DNA of 24,172 bases, taken from assembly GCA_035693825.1 (NCBI GenBank), contig DASSGB010000093.1, positions 1 to 24,172 on the forward strand, given 5' to 3'. Below the pieces are notes generated by a model. That model saw only the letters and a program-made list of their open reading frames with translations, made no database searches and had not been told where the DNA came from. The DNA comes from MGOM01 sp035693825. GTDB taxonomy: Bacteria; Chloroflexota; Anaerolineae; Anaerolineales; E44-bin32. This document shows, piece by piece, positions 1-7,298 of the stretch. Position 1 is the stretch's first letter, and each line of letters starts with the position of its first letter. The position numbers and the translations under genes were made by a program.

Positions 1-656
1 GGATCGGTCGCCGGCACACCGGCGATCGAAAGTCCTTCGGCGGCCGCCATGCCAACCAGGTCGGTGAGGTACAACTCACCGTTCGAAGAAGGGACGATAC
101 GCGGAAGGTGATCCCACAGCCAGTCGGCGCGGTAGGCATACACACTGGCGTTGAGTTCCGTGATCCTCTTCTCCTCCGGTGTCGCCTCGCGCTCTTCGAC
201 GATACGCGCGATGGCGCCGCGGTCATCGCGGACGACACGGCCGAAGCCTCGGGCTTCGCCGGCGACGACCGTGAGCATCGTCAGCGGCCCGGCGTTGGCC
301 TGTTGGGTCTCGACGACGGACCGCAGGGTCGCGGCCGTGAGCAGGGCCATGTCGGCGGTAGCCACGAGGAGGGTTTCGCCTGCAGTTCGGAGCGCGTCGC
401 GGGCCTGGAGCAGTGCATGCCCTGTACCCAGGCGCTCGCGCTGGATGACGAGGGTGACATCCGCCGGAAGCAGTTCGCGAGCCCCTTGCATTTCGGGCCC
501 GATGACCACCACCGGGGCTCGCCCCGTGGCGTCTCGGCAGGCCGCCTCGGCCCACACCAAGAGTTCCTTGCCAGCCAGTTTGTGAAGGGCTTTGGGCACA
601 GAGGATCGCATCCGAGTGCCCAGTCCGGCCGCCAGGATGACCGCATCACAACGCAT
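1..656 (-). CDS. glmU: GlmU-type sugar-1-phosphate nucleotidyltransferase, N-terminal part (runs off the left edge)
   Basis: About 218 N-terminal residues are visible; the 3' end lies outside the window. The protein opens with the nucleotidyltransferase signature AAGLGTRMRSSVPKAL at about residues 9-24. A GTGHALLQA motif follows, then an ADMALL metal-binding stretch, an ITELNAS motif and SNGELYLTD. These are the landmarks of the uridylyltransferase domain of GlmU, which makes UDP-GlcNAc for peptidoglycan and surface glycans in the cytoplasm. The start is set by a GGGAGGA ribosome site at 661-667, four to five bases before the ATG. It lies downstream of tRNA-Gln on the same strand and could be cotranscribed with it. 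The left-handed beta-helix acetyltransferase domain that would prove bifunctional GlmU is not in view, so a stand-alone uridylyltransferase or a related nucleotidyltransferase remains possible. Confidence 0.8.
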   Translation of the reverse strand, partial: MRCDAVILAAGLGTRMRSSVPKALHKLAGKELLVWAEAACRDATGRAPVVVIGPEMQGARELLPADVTLVIQRERLGTGHALLQARDALRTAGETLLVATADMALLTAATLRSVVETQQANAGPLTMLTVVAGEARGFGRVVRDDRGAIARIVEEREATPEEKRITELNASVYAYRADWLWDHLPRIVPSSNGELYLTDLVGMAAAEGLSIAGVPATD

Positions 657-773
657 ACTTTCCTCCCGGACGCGCTCGCAGATTCAAGCGCCGTGAACAT
701 CCATCGGCGCCTGATCGGGGAGCGGCGGCAGATCGAAAACGTGGAGACCGTCGACTGGAAGCAGGGGCGGGAA

Positions 774-847
774 TGGCTGGGGCGCCAGGATTCGAACCTA
801 GATCCACGGATCCAAAGTCCGGTGTGCTGCCATTGCACCACGCCCCA
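774..847 (-). tRNA. tRNA-Gln (anticodon UUG)
   Basis: Read on the minus strand, this 74-base stretch folds as a tRNA. TGGGGCG pairs perfectly with CGCCCCA as the seven-base acceptor stem. G is the discriminator base and the 3' CCA is encoded. The T arm is CTAGG-TTCGAAT-CCTGG. The anticodon loop CTTTGGA (817-811) puts TTG at positions 34-36, which decodes CAA/CAG glutamine codons. A U-A first pair followed by four G-C pairs is typical of tRNA-Gln. The outermost anticodon-stem pair is a C/U mismatch, which is tolerable. Confidence 0.95.
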
Positions 848-874
848 GAGGCCCGCCGAGGGACGGGCGGTCGG

Positions 875-883
875 ATTCTAACA
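875..883 (-). promoter_or_regulatory. Extended -10 promoter for tRNA-Gln
   Basis: On the minus strand this reads TGTTAGAAT, an extended -10 (TGN plus TAGAAT). It lies 27 bases upstream of the mature tRNA 5' end. I see no good -35 at 16-18 bases, which fits an extended -10 promoter. Confidence 0.5.
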
Positions 884-897
884 TGTCCCCTCTGGGA

Positions 898-1004
898 GTC
901 GTCCGTCGTCAGTTCTCAGGCATCCGAGGTCAGCGAAGTGCGAGGCGGTGCGAGCCCCATGCCCACGACCAGTTCCTGATGACACGCGACTGAAGACGGA
1001 CGAC
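898..1004. repeat. Inverted repeat between tRNA-Gln and the response regulator
   Basis: GTCGTCCGTCGTCAGT (898-913) and ACTGAAGACGGACGAC (989-1004) are inverted copies matching at 15 of 16 positions, with a 75-base spacer. The right copy touches the stop codon of the response-regulator gene. The left copy is partly heptameric (GTCGTCC, GTCGTCA). The 848-1003 gap otherwise shows only the tRNA promoter. Confidence 0.55.
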
Positions 1005-2020
1005 TATTCCCGTTCGCCCGGGATCAGCCCGAGCTTCCTCGCCTGCTCGTAGCTGAGGGCTTCGCCTGCGCCGGGGGCCTGGCCGGAGGAACCCTCGGCT
1101 GCCTGCTCCCAGAAGGAGGCCGCATCCAGGCTGTCGGCCTGCCGGGTGGCAGGCGCGGGCGTTGGAGGCGGCGCCGGCGGAGCCGCGGGTTCCTCGGGCG
1201 ACATCGGAGCGTCCGCGCGAGGCAGCGGGGTGAGCGTCGCCATGGCTGGAAGAAGGGGCAGCAGATCATCGGCGACGCGTTGCGCGTAATGGAAGATGGC
1301 GCCCATCTGCCATGGCTCTTGTTCCCCGCGAAACGCCATCAGAAGGGCGTGGTCGCGCCCGATGTTCGTCAGGTACAGATGATAGGGGTTCCCGTCGAGA
1401 TGAAGAAAGTTGCGAGGGGCTTCCGTGCCCATGTCGAGGCTGGCCTTCAGGCCATAGGTGAAGGCTTGCATCACGCCGGCCACAACCTGATCCAGCTGGC
1501 TGTCGGCGATGTCGCCGGCCCTCATCACGTATTCGCCGTTGCGGTTCAACAGGAAACCCGCAACGGCGCCCAGCTCGCGCCGCATGGTCATCAGCTTCTC
1601 TGCCAGGAGGGCTTTCTCGCCGGTCAGCTCGGGCAGGGGAGGCTCGCTGCCAGGGCGAAGGGCTCGATCCACAGCTTCGAGGAACAGGCTCGTCCCGATG
1701 GGCTTGGGCAGGAACGCGACCACGCCCAGCGACTGGGCCTGGGCACGTACGTCGGGTGTGGGATGGCCGGTGATGAGGATGGCGCGCAGTCTGGGATTGG
1801 TCTGTCGAATGCGCGCCAGCAGCTCGAGCCCGGTCATGCCCGGCAATCGCAGGTCGGTCACGACCATGTCGATGGGGCCGTGGCCGAGCTCGAGCAAGGC
1901 CTCCTCGGCGGAGCCCACGACGGTGATTTCATACGGACGGCCCGAGAGTTCCAGGCTCGTGCGCAGCATGCGCGTCACCTGACGCTGATCGTCGACCAAC
2001 AGAACGCGCGGGATGGCCAT
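1004..2020 (-). CDS. Response regulator: REC domain plus Roadblock/LC7-like domain
   Basis: A 338-residue two-domain regulator. Residues 4-123 are a receiver domain with the acidic pair D10/D11, phosphoacceptor D56 in VVTDLRLPG, T84 and K106. It would accept phosphate from a histidine kinase that is not in this window. Residues about 135-255 (AVAGFLLNRNGEYVMRAG onward) resemble the Roadblock/LC7 fold, which in bacteria is often linked to small GTPases such as MglA and their regulation. A proline/alanine-rich linker (about 262-293) leads to a short C-terminal motif, YEQARKLGLIPGE, which could be a docking peptide. There is no DNA-binding domain, so the output is probably protein-protein. The start is the ATG at 2020; no Shine-Dalgarno is seen, but a -10 box sits seven bases upstream. 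The Roadblock call is from pattern only. Confidence 0.85.
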   Translation of the reverse strand: MAIPRVLLVDDQRQVTRMLRTSLELSGRPYEITVVGSAEEALLELGHGPIDMVVTDLRLPGMTGLELLARIRQTNPRLRAILITGHPTPDVRAQAQSLGVVAFLPKPIGTSLFLEAVDRALRPGSEPPLPELTGEKALLAEKLMTMRRELGAVAGFLLNRNGEYVMRAGDIADSQLDQVVAGVMQAFTYGLKASLDMGTEAPRNFLHLDGNPYHLYLTNIGRDHALLMAFRGEQEPWQMGAIFHYAQRVADDLLPLLPAMATLTPLPRADAPMSPEEPAAPPAPPPTPAPATRQADSLDAASFWEQAAEGSSGQAPGAGEALSYEQARKLGLIPGERE

Positions 2021-2027
2021 GCGAGCG

Positions 2028-2036
2028 ATTCTAGCA
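2028..2036 (-). promoter_or_regulatory. Extended -10 promoter, probably leaderless start
   Basis: The minus strand reads TGCTAGAAT, an extended -10. Its last base is seven bases before the ATG of the REC–Roadblock gene. Transcription would therefore begin at or within a base or two of the start codon, which agrees with the missing ribosome site. Confidence 0.55.
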
Positions 2037-2050
2037 CAGGGACATGTCGT

Positions 2051-2078
2051 GAGTGGTCAGTGGTCGGTGGCCGGCGAC
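2051..2078. repeat. Heptameric intergenic repeat
   Basis: Four seven-base units in tandem: GAGTGGT, CAGTGGT, CGGTGGC, CGGCGAC. A second, looser set with the same period (GGGCCGG, TAGCTGG, AAGCCGT) runs at about 2150-2175 up to the stop codon of the next gene. The 2037-2175 gap shows nothing else clear. Confidence 0.6.
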
Positions 2079-2175
2079 GCGCGACCAGGTGCGAGATAGA
2101 GACCGAGGACTAGACTCCGGACACGCAGGGGAGGCCGATACCGGAAACTGGGGGCCGGTAGCTGGAAGCCGTCAG

Positions 2176-3162
2176 CTATTCCACGCGCCAGCAGGCCACC
2201 CAGTGTTCGGGGCTGACCTCGATCAGGCGCGGTTCTTGCGCAGCGCAGTGGGAGAAGGCCACCGGGCAGCGCGGGTGGAAGCGACATCCGCTCGGGGGAT
2301 TCAGAGGGCTGGGGACATCCCCCGGGAGCAGAATCCTCTGCCGCCGAAGGCGGGGATCGGGCATGGGAATGGCCGACATCAACGCCTGAGTGTAGGGGTG
2401 CAGAGGATTGCGAAAGAGTTCTGCCTGAGGCGCCAGCTCGACGATCTTGCCCAGATACATGACCGCCACGCGATCGGAGACGTGCTCCACGACGCTCATG
2501 TTGTGGGCGATAAACAGGTAGGTCAATCCAAACTCGGCCTGCAGATCCTTGAGGATGTTGAGCACCTGCGACTGAATGGAGACATCCAGGGCCGACACCG
2601 GCTCATCGGCCACGATGAACTTGGGTCGCAGCGCCAAAGCCCGGGCAATCCCGATGCGTTGACGCTGGCCTCCGGAGAATTCATGGGGATAGCGCCTGGC
2701 GTGATACGACTCGAGCCCGACTTTGCGGAGGGTGTCCAGCACCATGTCCCGCCGCTCCTTGCGCGTGCCGATGCGGTGAATGCGCAGGCCCTCGCCGACG
2801 GATTCGCCGATGGGCATGCGCGGATCGAGCGACGAGTACGGGTCCTGAAAGATGATCTGCATGTTGCGGCGCATGCTCTTCAGGTCGTCGCCCTTCAGCC
2901 CAAGGACGTCGGTCCCGTCAAAGCGCACCGAGCCTCCGGTCGGCTCGATCAACCGCAGCATGGCCCGGCCGACGGTGGTCTTGCCGCAGCCCGACTCGCC
3001 CACCAGTCCGAGGGTCTCGCCTCGGCGAATGTTGAAGCTGACGCCGTCCACCGCCTTCACGCGGGCCACGACGCGCTGGAACAGGCCGCCCCGCACGTTG
3101 AAGTACTTCACCAGGTCGCGGACCTCGACCAGCGTTTCCGGATCGCGGGCAGGCGCGGCCAT
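2176..3162 (-). CDS. oppF: Oligopeptide/dipeptide ABC transporter ATP-binding protein, OppF/DppF type (first pair)
   Basis: A 328-residue cytoplasmic ATPase that drives peptide import together with the OppD protein upstream. Walker A is GESGCGKTT (residues 55-63), the Q-loop is in IIFQDPYSS (103-111), the signature is SGGQRQRIGIA (163-173), Walker B is FIVADE (182-187) and the switch histidine is H220. After about residue 265 comes the oligopeptide-family C-terminal extension with PLNPPSGCRFHPRCP and further cysteines, which in this family can bind an Fe-S cluster. Length is normal. The ATG overlaps the stop of the upstream OppD by one base (TGATG), so the two are translationally coupled. It is the last gene of the transport cluster. 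Confidence 0.95.
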   Translation of the reverse strand: MAAPARDPETLVEVRDLVKYFNVRGGLFQRVVARVKAVDGVSFNIRRGETLGLVGESGCGKTTVGRAMLRLIEPTGGSVRFDGTDVLGLKGDDLKSMRRNMQIIFQDPYSSLDPRMPIGESVGEGLRIHRIGTRKERRDMVLDTLRKVGLESYHARRYPHEFSGGQRQRIGIARALALRPKFIVADEPVSALDVSIQSQVLNILKDLQAEFGLTYLFIAHNMSVVEHVSDRVAVMYLGKIVELAPQAELFRNPLHPYTQALMSAIPMPDPRLRRQRILLPGDVPSPLNPPSGCRFHPRCPVAFSHCAAQEPRLIEVSPEHWVACWRVE

Positions 3163-4241
3163 CAGCCCTTGGCCTCCCGACCCTTCGCCAGAGGCGCCCG
3201 GTGGCCCTGCCCATCCTCGTACAGCCAGCAGCGCACCAGATGCCCGGGGTCATGTTCAATGAGGCTGGGACGTTCGCGAGTGCAGATATCGAGGTTGTAT
3301 TCCAGGCGCGATTTGCAGCGCGGGGCAAAGCGGCAGGCGGGGGGCAAATCGATCAGATTGGGAACCGAACCCGGGATGACTTCCAGCCGTTCCTGGACTC
3401 GACCGAGGACAGGAATAGAGGCCATCAAGCCCTGGGTATAGGGATGAAGCGGCTTGTCGAAGAGCGTCTGGACCTCGGCCTGCTCGACGATTTCGCCGGC
3501 GTACATGACGCCCACACGATCGGCCATCTCGGCGACGACTCCGAGGTCATGCGTGATCAGAATGATCGCCGTGCCGGTCTTGGCGCGGAGCTCCCGCATC
3601 AGATCCAGGATCTGAGCCTGGATGGTCACGTCCAATGCGGTGGTGGGCTCGTCGGCGATCAGCAGGGCCGGAGCACAGGCGAGGGCCATGGCGATCATCA
3701 CCCTCTGCGCCTGGCCGCCGGACATTTCGTGAGGATAGGCATGCAGCCGGTCTTCAACGTCGGGTATGCCCACCAGCTGCAGAAGCTCCGCCGCCCGATC
3801 CCACGCCTGCTCCTTGGTCATGGCCATGTGCAGCTGGAGGACCTCGGCAATCTGCTCCCCGATGCTGAACACAGGATTGAGACTCGACTGGGGCTGCTGG
3901 AAGATCATCGAGATGCGGCTGCCGCGCAGATCGGTCATCTGCTGTTCATTCAGCTCGAGCAGCGACGTGCCGGTGAAGTGGACCGACCCGCCGACGACGC
4001 GGCCCGGATTGTCGATCAGGCGCAGGATGGTGAGCGCGGTGACGCTCTTGCCGCAGCCCGACTCGCCTACCAGGCTGTAGATCTCACCCTGACGGACGGC
4101 AAAGCTGACGCCGTCGACGGCCTTGACCACACCGTCGTCGGTGAAGAAGTAGGTGCGTAGGTCTTCCACTTCCAGGAGCCTGGCGGAAGAGAGCGCGTTC
4201 GATTCGGCCACGGTTAAGGAGCGGTCCTCACCATCCGTCAT
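3162..4241 (-). CDS. oppD: Oligopeptide/dipeptide ABC transporter ATP-binding protein, OppD/DppD type (first pair)
   Basis: A 359-residue ATPase subunit, partner of the OppF that follows with a one-base overlap. Walker A is GESGCGKSV (59-67), the Q-loop is IFQQPQSSLNP (113-123), the signature is MSGGQAQR (173-180), Walker B is LLIADEPT (193-200) and the switch histidine is H231. The C-terminal extension holds LPPACRFAPRCKSRL plus later cysteines, as usual for peptide-transporter ATPases. The annotated ATG at 4241 has no obvious Shine-Dalgarno. A GTG eleven codons in is an alternative, since family homology begins near residue 21. A cytochrome c gene, not the permeases, lies directly upstream. 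Confidence 0.94.
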   Translation of the reverse strand: MTDGEDRSLTVAESNALSSARLLEVEDLRTYFFTDDGVVKAVDGVSFAVRQGEIYSLVGESGCGKSVTALTILRLIDNPGRVVGGSVHFTGTSLLELNEQQMTDLRGSRISMIFQQPQSSLNPVFSIGEQIAEVLQLHMAMTKEQAWDRAAELLQLVGIPDVEDRLHAYPHEMSGGQAQRVMIAMALACAPALLIADEPTTALDVTIQAQILDLMRELRAKTGTAIILITHDLGVVAEMADRVGVMYAGEIVEQAEVQTLFDKPLHPYTQGLMASIPVLGRVQERLEVIPGSVPNLIDLPPACRFAPRCKSRLEYNLDICTRERPSLIEHDPGHLVRCWLYEDGQGHRAPLAKGREAKG

Positions 4242-4287
4242 AAAAGCGGCCGCCCGCCAGAAGACACGGTCGGTCGCGCCGCAGGAA

Positions 4288-4315
4288 AGTATACCCTTAG
4301 CCCGGCAGTTGTCGG
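4288..4315 (-). promoter_or_regulatory. Possible promoter for the oppD-oppF pair
   Basis: The minus strand carries CCGACA (4310-4315), 16 bases, then TATACT (4288-4293). It lies about 47 bases upstream of the oppD ATG, in the gap behind the cytochrome gene. The -10 matches well and the -35 moderately. It overlaps a short heptad-like run (4313-4326), so the match could be chance. Confidence 0.4.
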
Positions 4316-4335
4316 TGGTCCGTCGCCGGGTCGCC

Positions 4336-4902
4336 TCACGATCCCAGTTCGATCGACGAAGCGTTGTCCGGCCCGACGCCCGAGTCGTCGATAGGCAGGC
4401 CGTTCTTGCGCAGAAGATAGGCCGTCAGGTCCCAATAGTCCTGCTCATCGAGGATGCCCGGCTCCTGGAACGGCATGGCGGCTCGGATGAACGCGTACAG
4501 CTCGGCCGCCGTGGGGAACTTGGACAGAGCTCCCGGCCCTACGAGCGCGGGAACCGTGCGCGGCAGGATGAATCCGCCCGGAGGATGATTCTCACTGTGG
4601 CATTTCGATTGCCAGCAGTTCTGGTCCTCCTCGGGCCAGGTCATGCGGAACTCGACCGTCAGCCCCTGGAGCGCATCCCCATGGCACGACTTGCACCACA
4701 GCCTGTAGATCGGGTCGGCGCGATCTGTCTGCCGCTCCAAGGCGAGCGGATCGACTGCCAGAGGTGAGGGACTGGCCGCGGGCATCGTTGTGGCGGAGGG
4801 CGTCTGGTCCAGCGGCGCGCACGCCGACACGCCCAAAGCGCCGGCGACGAGGGCCAATCCGAACCGTTTCGCGTGGGAAAGGCAAGGGGGAGCGTCAGCC
4901 AT
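4336..4902 (-). CDS. Cytochrome c lipoprotein with CXXCH and CX4CH motifs
   Basis: A 188-residue exported protein. Residues 13-28 form a lipoprotein signal ending VSAC, with C28 the lipidated cysteine. A proline/serine-rich tether follows. C70-K-S-C73-H74 is a canonical haem c site. C96-W-Q-S-K-C101-H102 is a CX4CH motif, a spacing known for haem attachment in some cytochromes c3. M143 in AAMPF is a good candidate axial ligand for a class I fold, with the helical region YWDLTAYLLRKNG near the end. The start is the ATG at 4902: GGAGG at 4909-4913 sits six bases upstream, so the twelve extra upstream codons are rejected. It lies between the permease and ATPase genes of the peptide transporter on the same strand, with hairpin 5014-5040 upstream. 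Its electron partner is unknown. Confidence 0.85.
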   Translation of the reverse strand: MADAPPCLSHAKRFGLALVAGALGVSACAPLDQTPSATTMPAASPSPLAVDPLALERQTDRADPIYRLWCKSCHGDALQGLTVEFRMTWPEEDQNCWQSKCHSENHPPGGFILPRTVPALVGPGALSKFPTAAELYAFIRAAMPFQEPGILDEQDYWDLTAYLLRKNGLPIDDSGVGPDNASSIELGS

Positions 4903-4982
4903 GCGATGCCTCCGGATGAACCTGCCAGGCATGCCCATCTAGGGCGTTCTACGGCCCTCACCCGGAGATCCGTTCTGCCTTG

Positions 4983-5009
4983 ATTGTAGCCTCAACCGCC
5001 GGCGTCCAA
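4983..5009 (-). promoter_or_regulatory. Weak promoter candidate for the cytochrome c gene
   Basis: The minus strand shows TTGGAC (5004-5009), 15 bases, then TACAAT (4983-4988), about 80 bases before the cytochrome start and just past a hairpin. The spacing is short, so support is modest. Confidence 0.3.
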
Positions 5010-5013
5010 TACA

Positions 5014-5040
5014 CTCCGAGCCCGCTCGGCGGGCTCGGAG
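5014..5040 (-). terminator. Hairpin between the permease gene and the cytochrome gene
   Basis: CTCCGAGCCCG (5014-5024) and CGGGCTCGGAG (5030-5040) form a perfect 11-bp stem with a five-base loop, 26 bases past the permease stop. No U-run follows on the minus strand. It may be an attenuator or an mRNA-end stabiliser more than a full intrinsic terminator. Confidence 0.5.
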
Positions 5041-5065
5041 ATGGAAACACCCAGAGGACGAACGG

Positions 5066-6088
5066 CTATTGGGTGCCGCGCAGCCGCGGGTCGAGCGCGT
5101 CGCGCAGGCCGTCGCCCAGGAAGTTGAAGGCGAACATCGTGATCGCCAGCGCCAGAGCCGGAAACAGCACTTGATTGGGGAACGTGCGCACGACACGCGA
5201 GCCGTCGGAGATCATGATGCCCCACGACGGCGTCGGCGGGTTCACGCCCAGGCCGATGAACGATAGGAAGGCCTCGTAGGAGATGTAGGTGGGGATGGTC
5301 AGCGTTTCCTGAACCACCAGCGGGCCGACGATGTTGGGCAGGATGTGGCGCATCATGATGCGCAGATTGCCCGATCCGACGGTGCGGGCCGCCTCCACGA
5401 ATTCCTTTTCGCGAACGGATAAGACTTGCCCTCGGGTCAGGCGGGCCATCGTCTCCCAGGCCGTAACGCCGATGCCAACGAAAATGAAGAGCATGCCCCC
5501 CATCTTCTGGTCGAGCTGGGCGACGGCATAGGAGAAGGTCCCGGTGTCGGGCTTGGCGAACGTCGAACGGAAGAAGGCCATCAACAGGATGATGAACAAC
5601 AGCGTCGGAAACGCATACAGCACATCCACGATGCGCATCATCAAGTTGTCGGTCCGGCCGCCGAAGAAGCCCGAGATACTGCCGTAGGTCACACCGATGA
5701 GCAGGCTGATGATGGGGGCGATGATGGCCACCAGCAAGGACACCCGGGCCCCGTACACCAGCCGGCTGAAAAGGTCCCGGCCGACGTAGTCCGATCCCAG
5801 CGGGTAGGCGTCGTTCACCTTCACGTAGCCGCGCATCGACGGGAAGACGCTCACCAACCAGGCCGGCGCCGAATCGTGCTCGGCGAGCACCTGATGGTCG
5901 TATGGACGCAAGGCGATGAGGGGGGCGAAGATGGCGGTCAGGGCAAGCACCATGACGATCACGCCGCCGATGACAGCCGCCCGGTTGCGCATCAGCCGGC
6001 GGAAAGCGTCTTGCCACAGGCTCTCACGCTTGCGCGTAAGGGGCAGTCCGGCTGCGCCGACCCGAAGCATATCAGCTCGTACAGCCAT
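5066..6088 (-). CDS. oppC: Peptide ABC transporter permease, OppC/DppC type
   Basis: A 340-residue inner-membrane permease. The first membrane segment is at about residues 36-58 (AVIGGVIVMVLALTAIF). It is followed by the periplasmic motif GSDYVGRDLFSRLVYGARVS that marks DppC proteins. Five more segments follow. The cytoplasmic coupling loop is EFVEAARTVGSGNLRIMMRH, the EAA motif that contacts the ATPases. The C-terminus has FLGDGLRDALDPRLRGT as in the family. The ATG at 6088 is preferred over an in-frame TTG at 6094 because GGGAGG (6095-6100) ends six bases before it. It pairs with the OppB permease gene, whose stop lies 15 bases upstream. Confidence 0.95.
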   Translation of the reverse strand: MAVRADMLRVGAAGLPLTRKRESLWQDAFRRLMRNRAAVIGGVIVMVLALTAIFAPLIALRPYDHQVLAEHDSAPAWLVSVFPSMRGYVKVNDAYPLGSDYVGRDLFSRLVYGARVSLLVAIIAPIISLLIGVTYGSISGFFGGRTDNLMMRIVDVLYAFPTLLFIILLMAFFRSTFAKPDTGTFSYAVAQLDQKMGGMLFIFVGIGVTAWETMARLTRGQVLSVREKEFVEAARTVGSGNLRIMMRHILPNIVGPLVVQETLTIPTYISYEAFLSFIGLGVNPPTPSWGIMISDGSRVVRTFPNQVLFPALALAITMFAFNFLGDGLRDALDPRLRGTQ

Positions 6089-6103
6089 TTCCAACCTCCC
6101 CGG

Positions 6104-7162
6104 CTACTCGTACCGGATGCGCGGATCAAGAAACGCGTAGACGATGTCCACCACGAGATTGGCGATCACCAGCAGCAAGGCGAACAGCAGGATCGTGCCC
6201 ATGATCACCGGGTAGTCGCGGTTGCTGATGCTGGTGACGAAGTACTTGCCCATGCCTGGAATGCCGTAGATCAGCTCGGTGACGAAGGTGCCCGTCACCA
6301 GGATGGCGAAGATCGGGCCGAGCACTGTCACCACCGGGATGAGGGAGTTCTTCAAAGCATGCCGGGTAATCACCAGACGCTCCGCCAGGCCCTTGGCTCG
6401 GGCCGTGCGAATGTAGTCCTCCCGGATGGTCTGGAGCAGGCTGGCCCGGGTCAGGCGGGCGATGACCGCCGATTGGGCAAAGCCCAGGCCGAAGACCGGC
6501 ATGATGGCGTACTTGAAATACTCCAGGTCGATCTTGGACGGGAACAGTCCCAGGACGAACGGAGGCGTGGCGCCCCAGCCCGTGGGCGGGAGCCACTTCA
6601 GCACGACCCCGAAGATGGCAATCAGGATCGGACCCAGGACGATGACCGGGACGCTCACACCCAGGATGGCGATGCTCATCCCGAAGTAGTCCCAGGCGGT
6701 GTTCTGCTTCAATCCGGCTAGGATCCCCAGCGGCAGGCCGATCATGACGGCCAGCACGATCGCCATGAACCCGAGCTGAAAGGAAATCGGCAGGTTATCC
6801 CGGAAGATGTCGTTGACGGTACGGGTTCGGGAGGCGTAGGACGGCCCGAAATTCATCCACTTGATCCAGCTGTGCTCTCCGACGCGGATGTTGATCAGGG
6901 CGTCGTCGAATTGCGAGAGTCCCGGCTCGACCTTGGACACGCGCGGGATCATGACGTCGTACATCCAGCGCAGGTACTGAACAGGGAGAGATTCGTCGAG
7001 ATGGTAGCGGGCGTTGAGGTTGGCCATGATTTCGGCCGGCAGGGCCTTTTCCCGGTCGAACGGGCCGCCCGGAACGGCGTGCATCAGTCCGAAGGTGACG
7101 ACCGAGACCGCGAAGAGAACCACAAGAAGCCACAGCAACCGGCGGGCGATGTATCGGCCCAT
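6104..7162 (-). CDS. oppB: Peptide ABC transporter permease, OppB/DppB type
   Basis: A 352-residue permease. The N-terminus MGRYIARRLLWLLVVLFAVS is a classic DppB start. The HAVPGGPF motif follows, then an extracytoplasmic region longer than usual (about residues 35-115), and six membrane segments in total. The EAA coupling loop is DYIRTARAKGLAERLVITRH. The C-terminus, VDIVYAFLDPRIRYE, is typical. The start at 7162 is chosen from AGGAG at 7169-7173 and the family N-terminus; an extra 43 codons upstream are non-homologous and read through the hairpin. It forms the translocation pore with OppC and lies downstream of the binding-protein gene. Confidence 0.95.
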   Translation of the reverse strand: MGRYIARRLLWLLVVLFAVSVVTFGLMHAVPGGPFDREKALPAEIMANLNARYHLDESLPVQYLRWMYDVMIPRVSKVEPGLSQFDDALINIRVGEHSWIKWMNFGPSYASRTRTVNDIFRDNLPISFQLGFMAIVLAVMIGLPLGILAGLKQNTAWDYFGMSIAILGVSVPVIVLGPILIAIFGVVLKWLPPTGWGATPPFVLGLFPSKIDLEYFKYAIMPVFGLGFAQSAVIARLTRASLLQTIREDYIRTARAKGLAERLVITRHALKNSLIPVVTVLGPIFAILVTGTFVTELIYGIPGMGKYFVTSISNRDYPVIMGTILLFALLLVIANLVVDIVYAFLDPRIRYE

Positions 7163-7254
7163 GACCAACTCCTGAAGCGGGGGTCCCTCAGCCCGGCTCC
7201 GGGCTGGCGCCCTGGTCTCAGGGCGACGGTCCGCAGGCGGGCGGAAGTGGACTT

Positions 7255-7286
7255 TCTGGGGGGAGGGATCGCTCCCTCCCCCCAGA
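7255..7286 (-). promoter_or_regulatory. Strong stem-loop between binding-protein and permease genes
   Basis: A perfect 14-bp inverted repeat (7255-7268 with 7273-7286) with a four-base loop, made largely of a G6/C6 block and a GGG/CCC block. It lies just after the binding-protein stop. No U-run follows. In many transporters such a structure protects the binding-protein part of the message and limits read-through to the permeases. Confidence 0.65.
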
Positions 7287-7298
7287 GGCAAACTCAGC

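Noticed and set aside
2053..3441. Long plus-strand open frame opposite oppF and oppD
   Set aside because: It is antisense to two clear ATPase genes, has no recognisable domain, and is what GC-rich codon bias leaves open.
5426..6721. Plus-strand frame rich in His, Gln and Asp
   Set aside because: Antisense to the two permease genes; the composition is that of a reversed membrane-protein gene.
7255..7286. Intrinsic terminator
   Set aside because: The stem is strong but no U-run follows on the transcribed strand; read-through to the permeases is expected.
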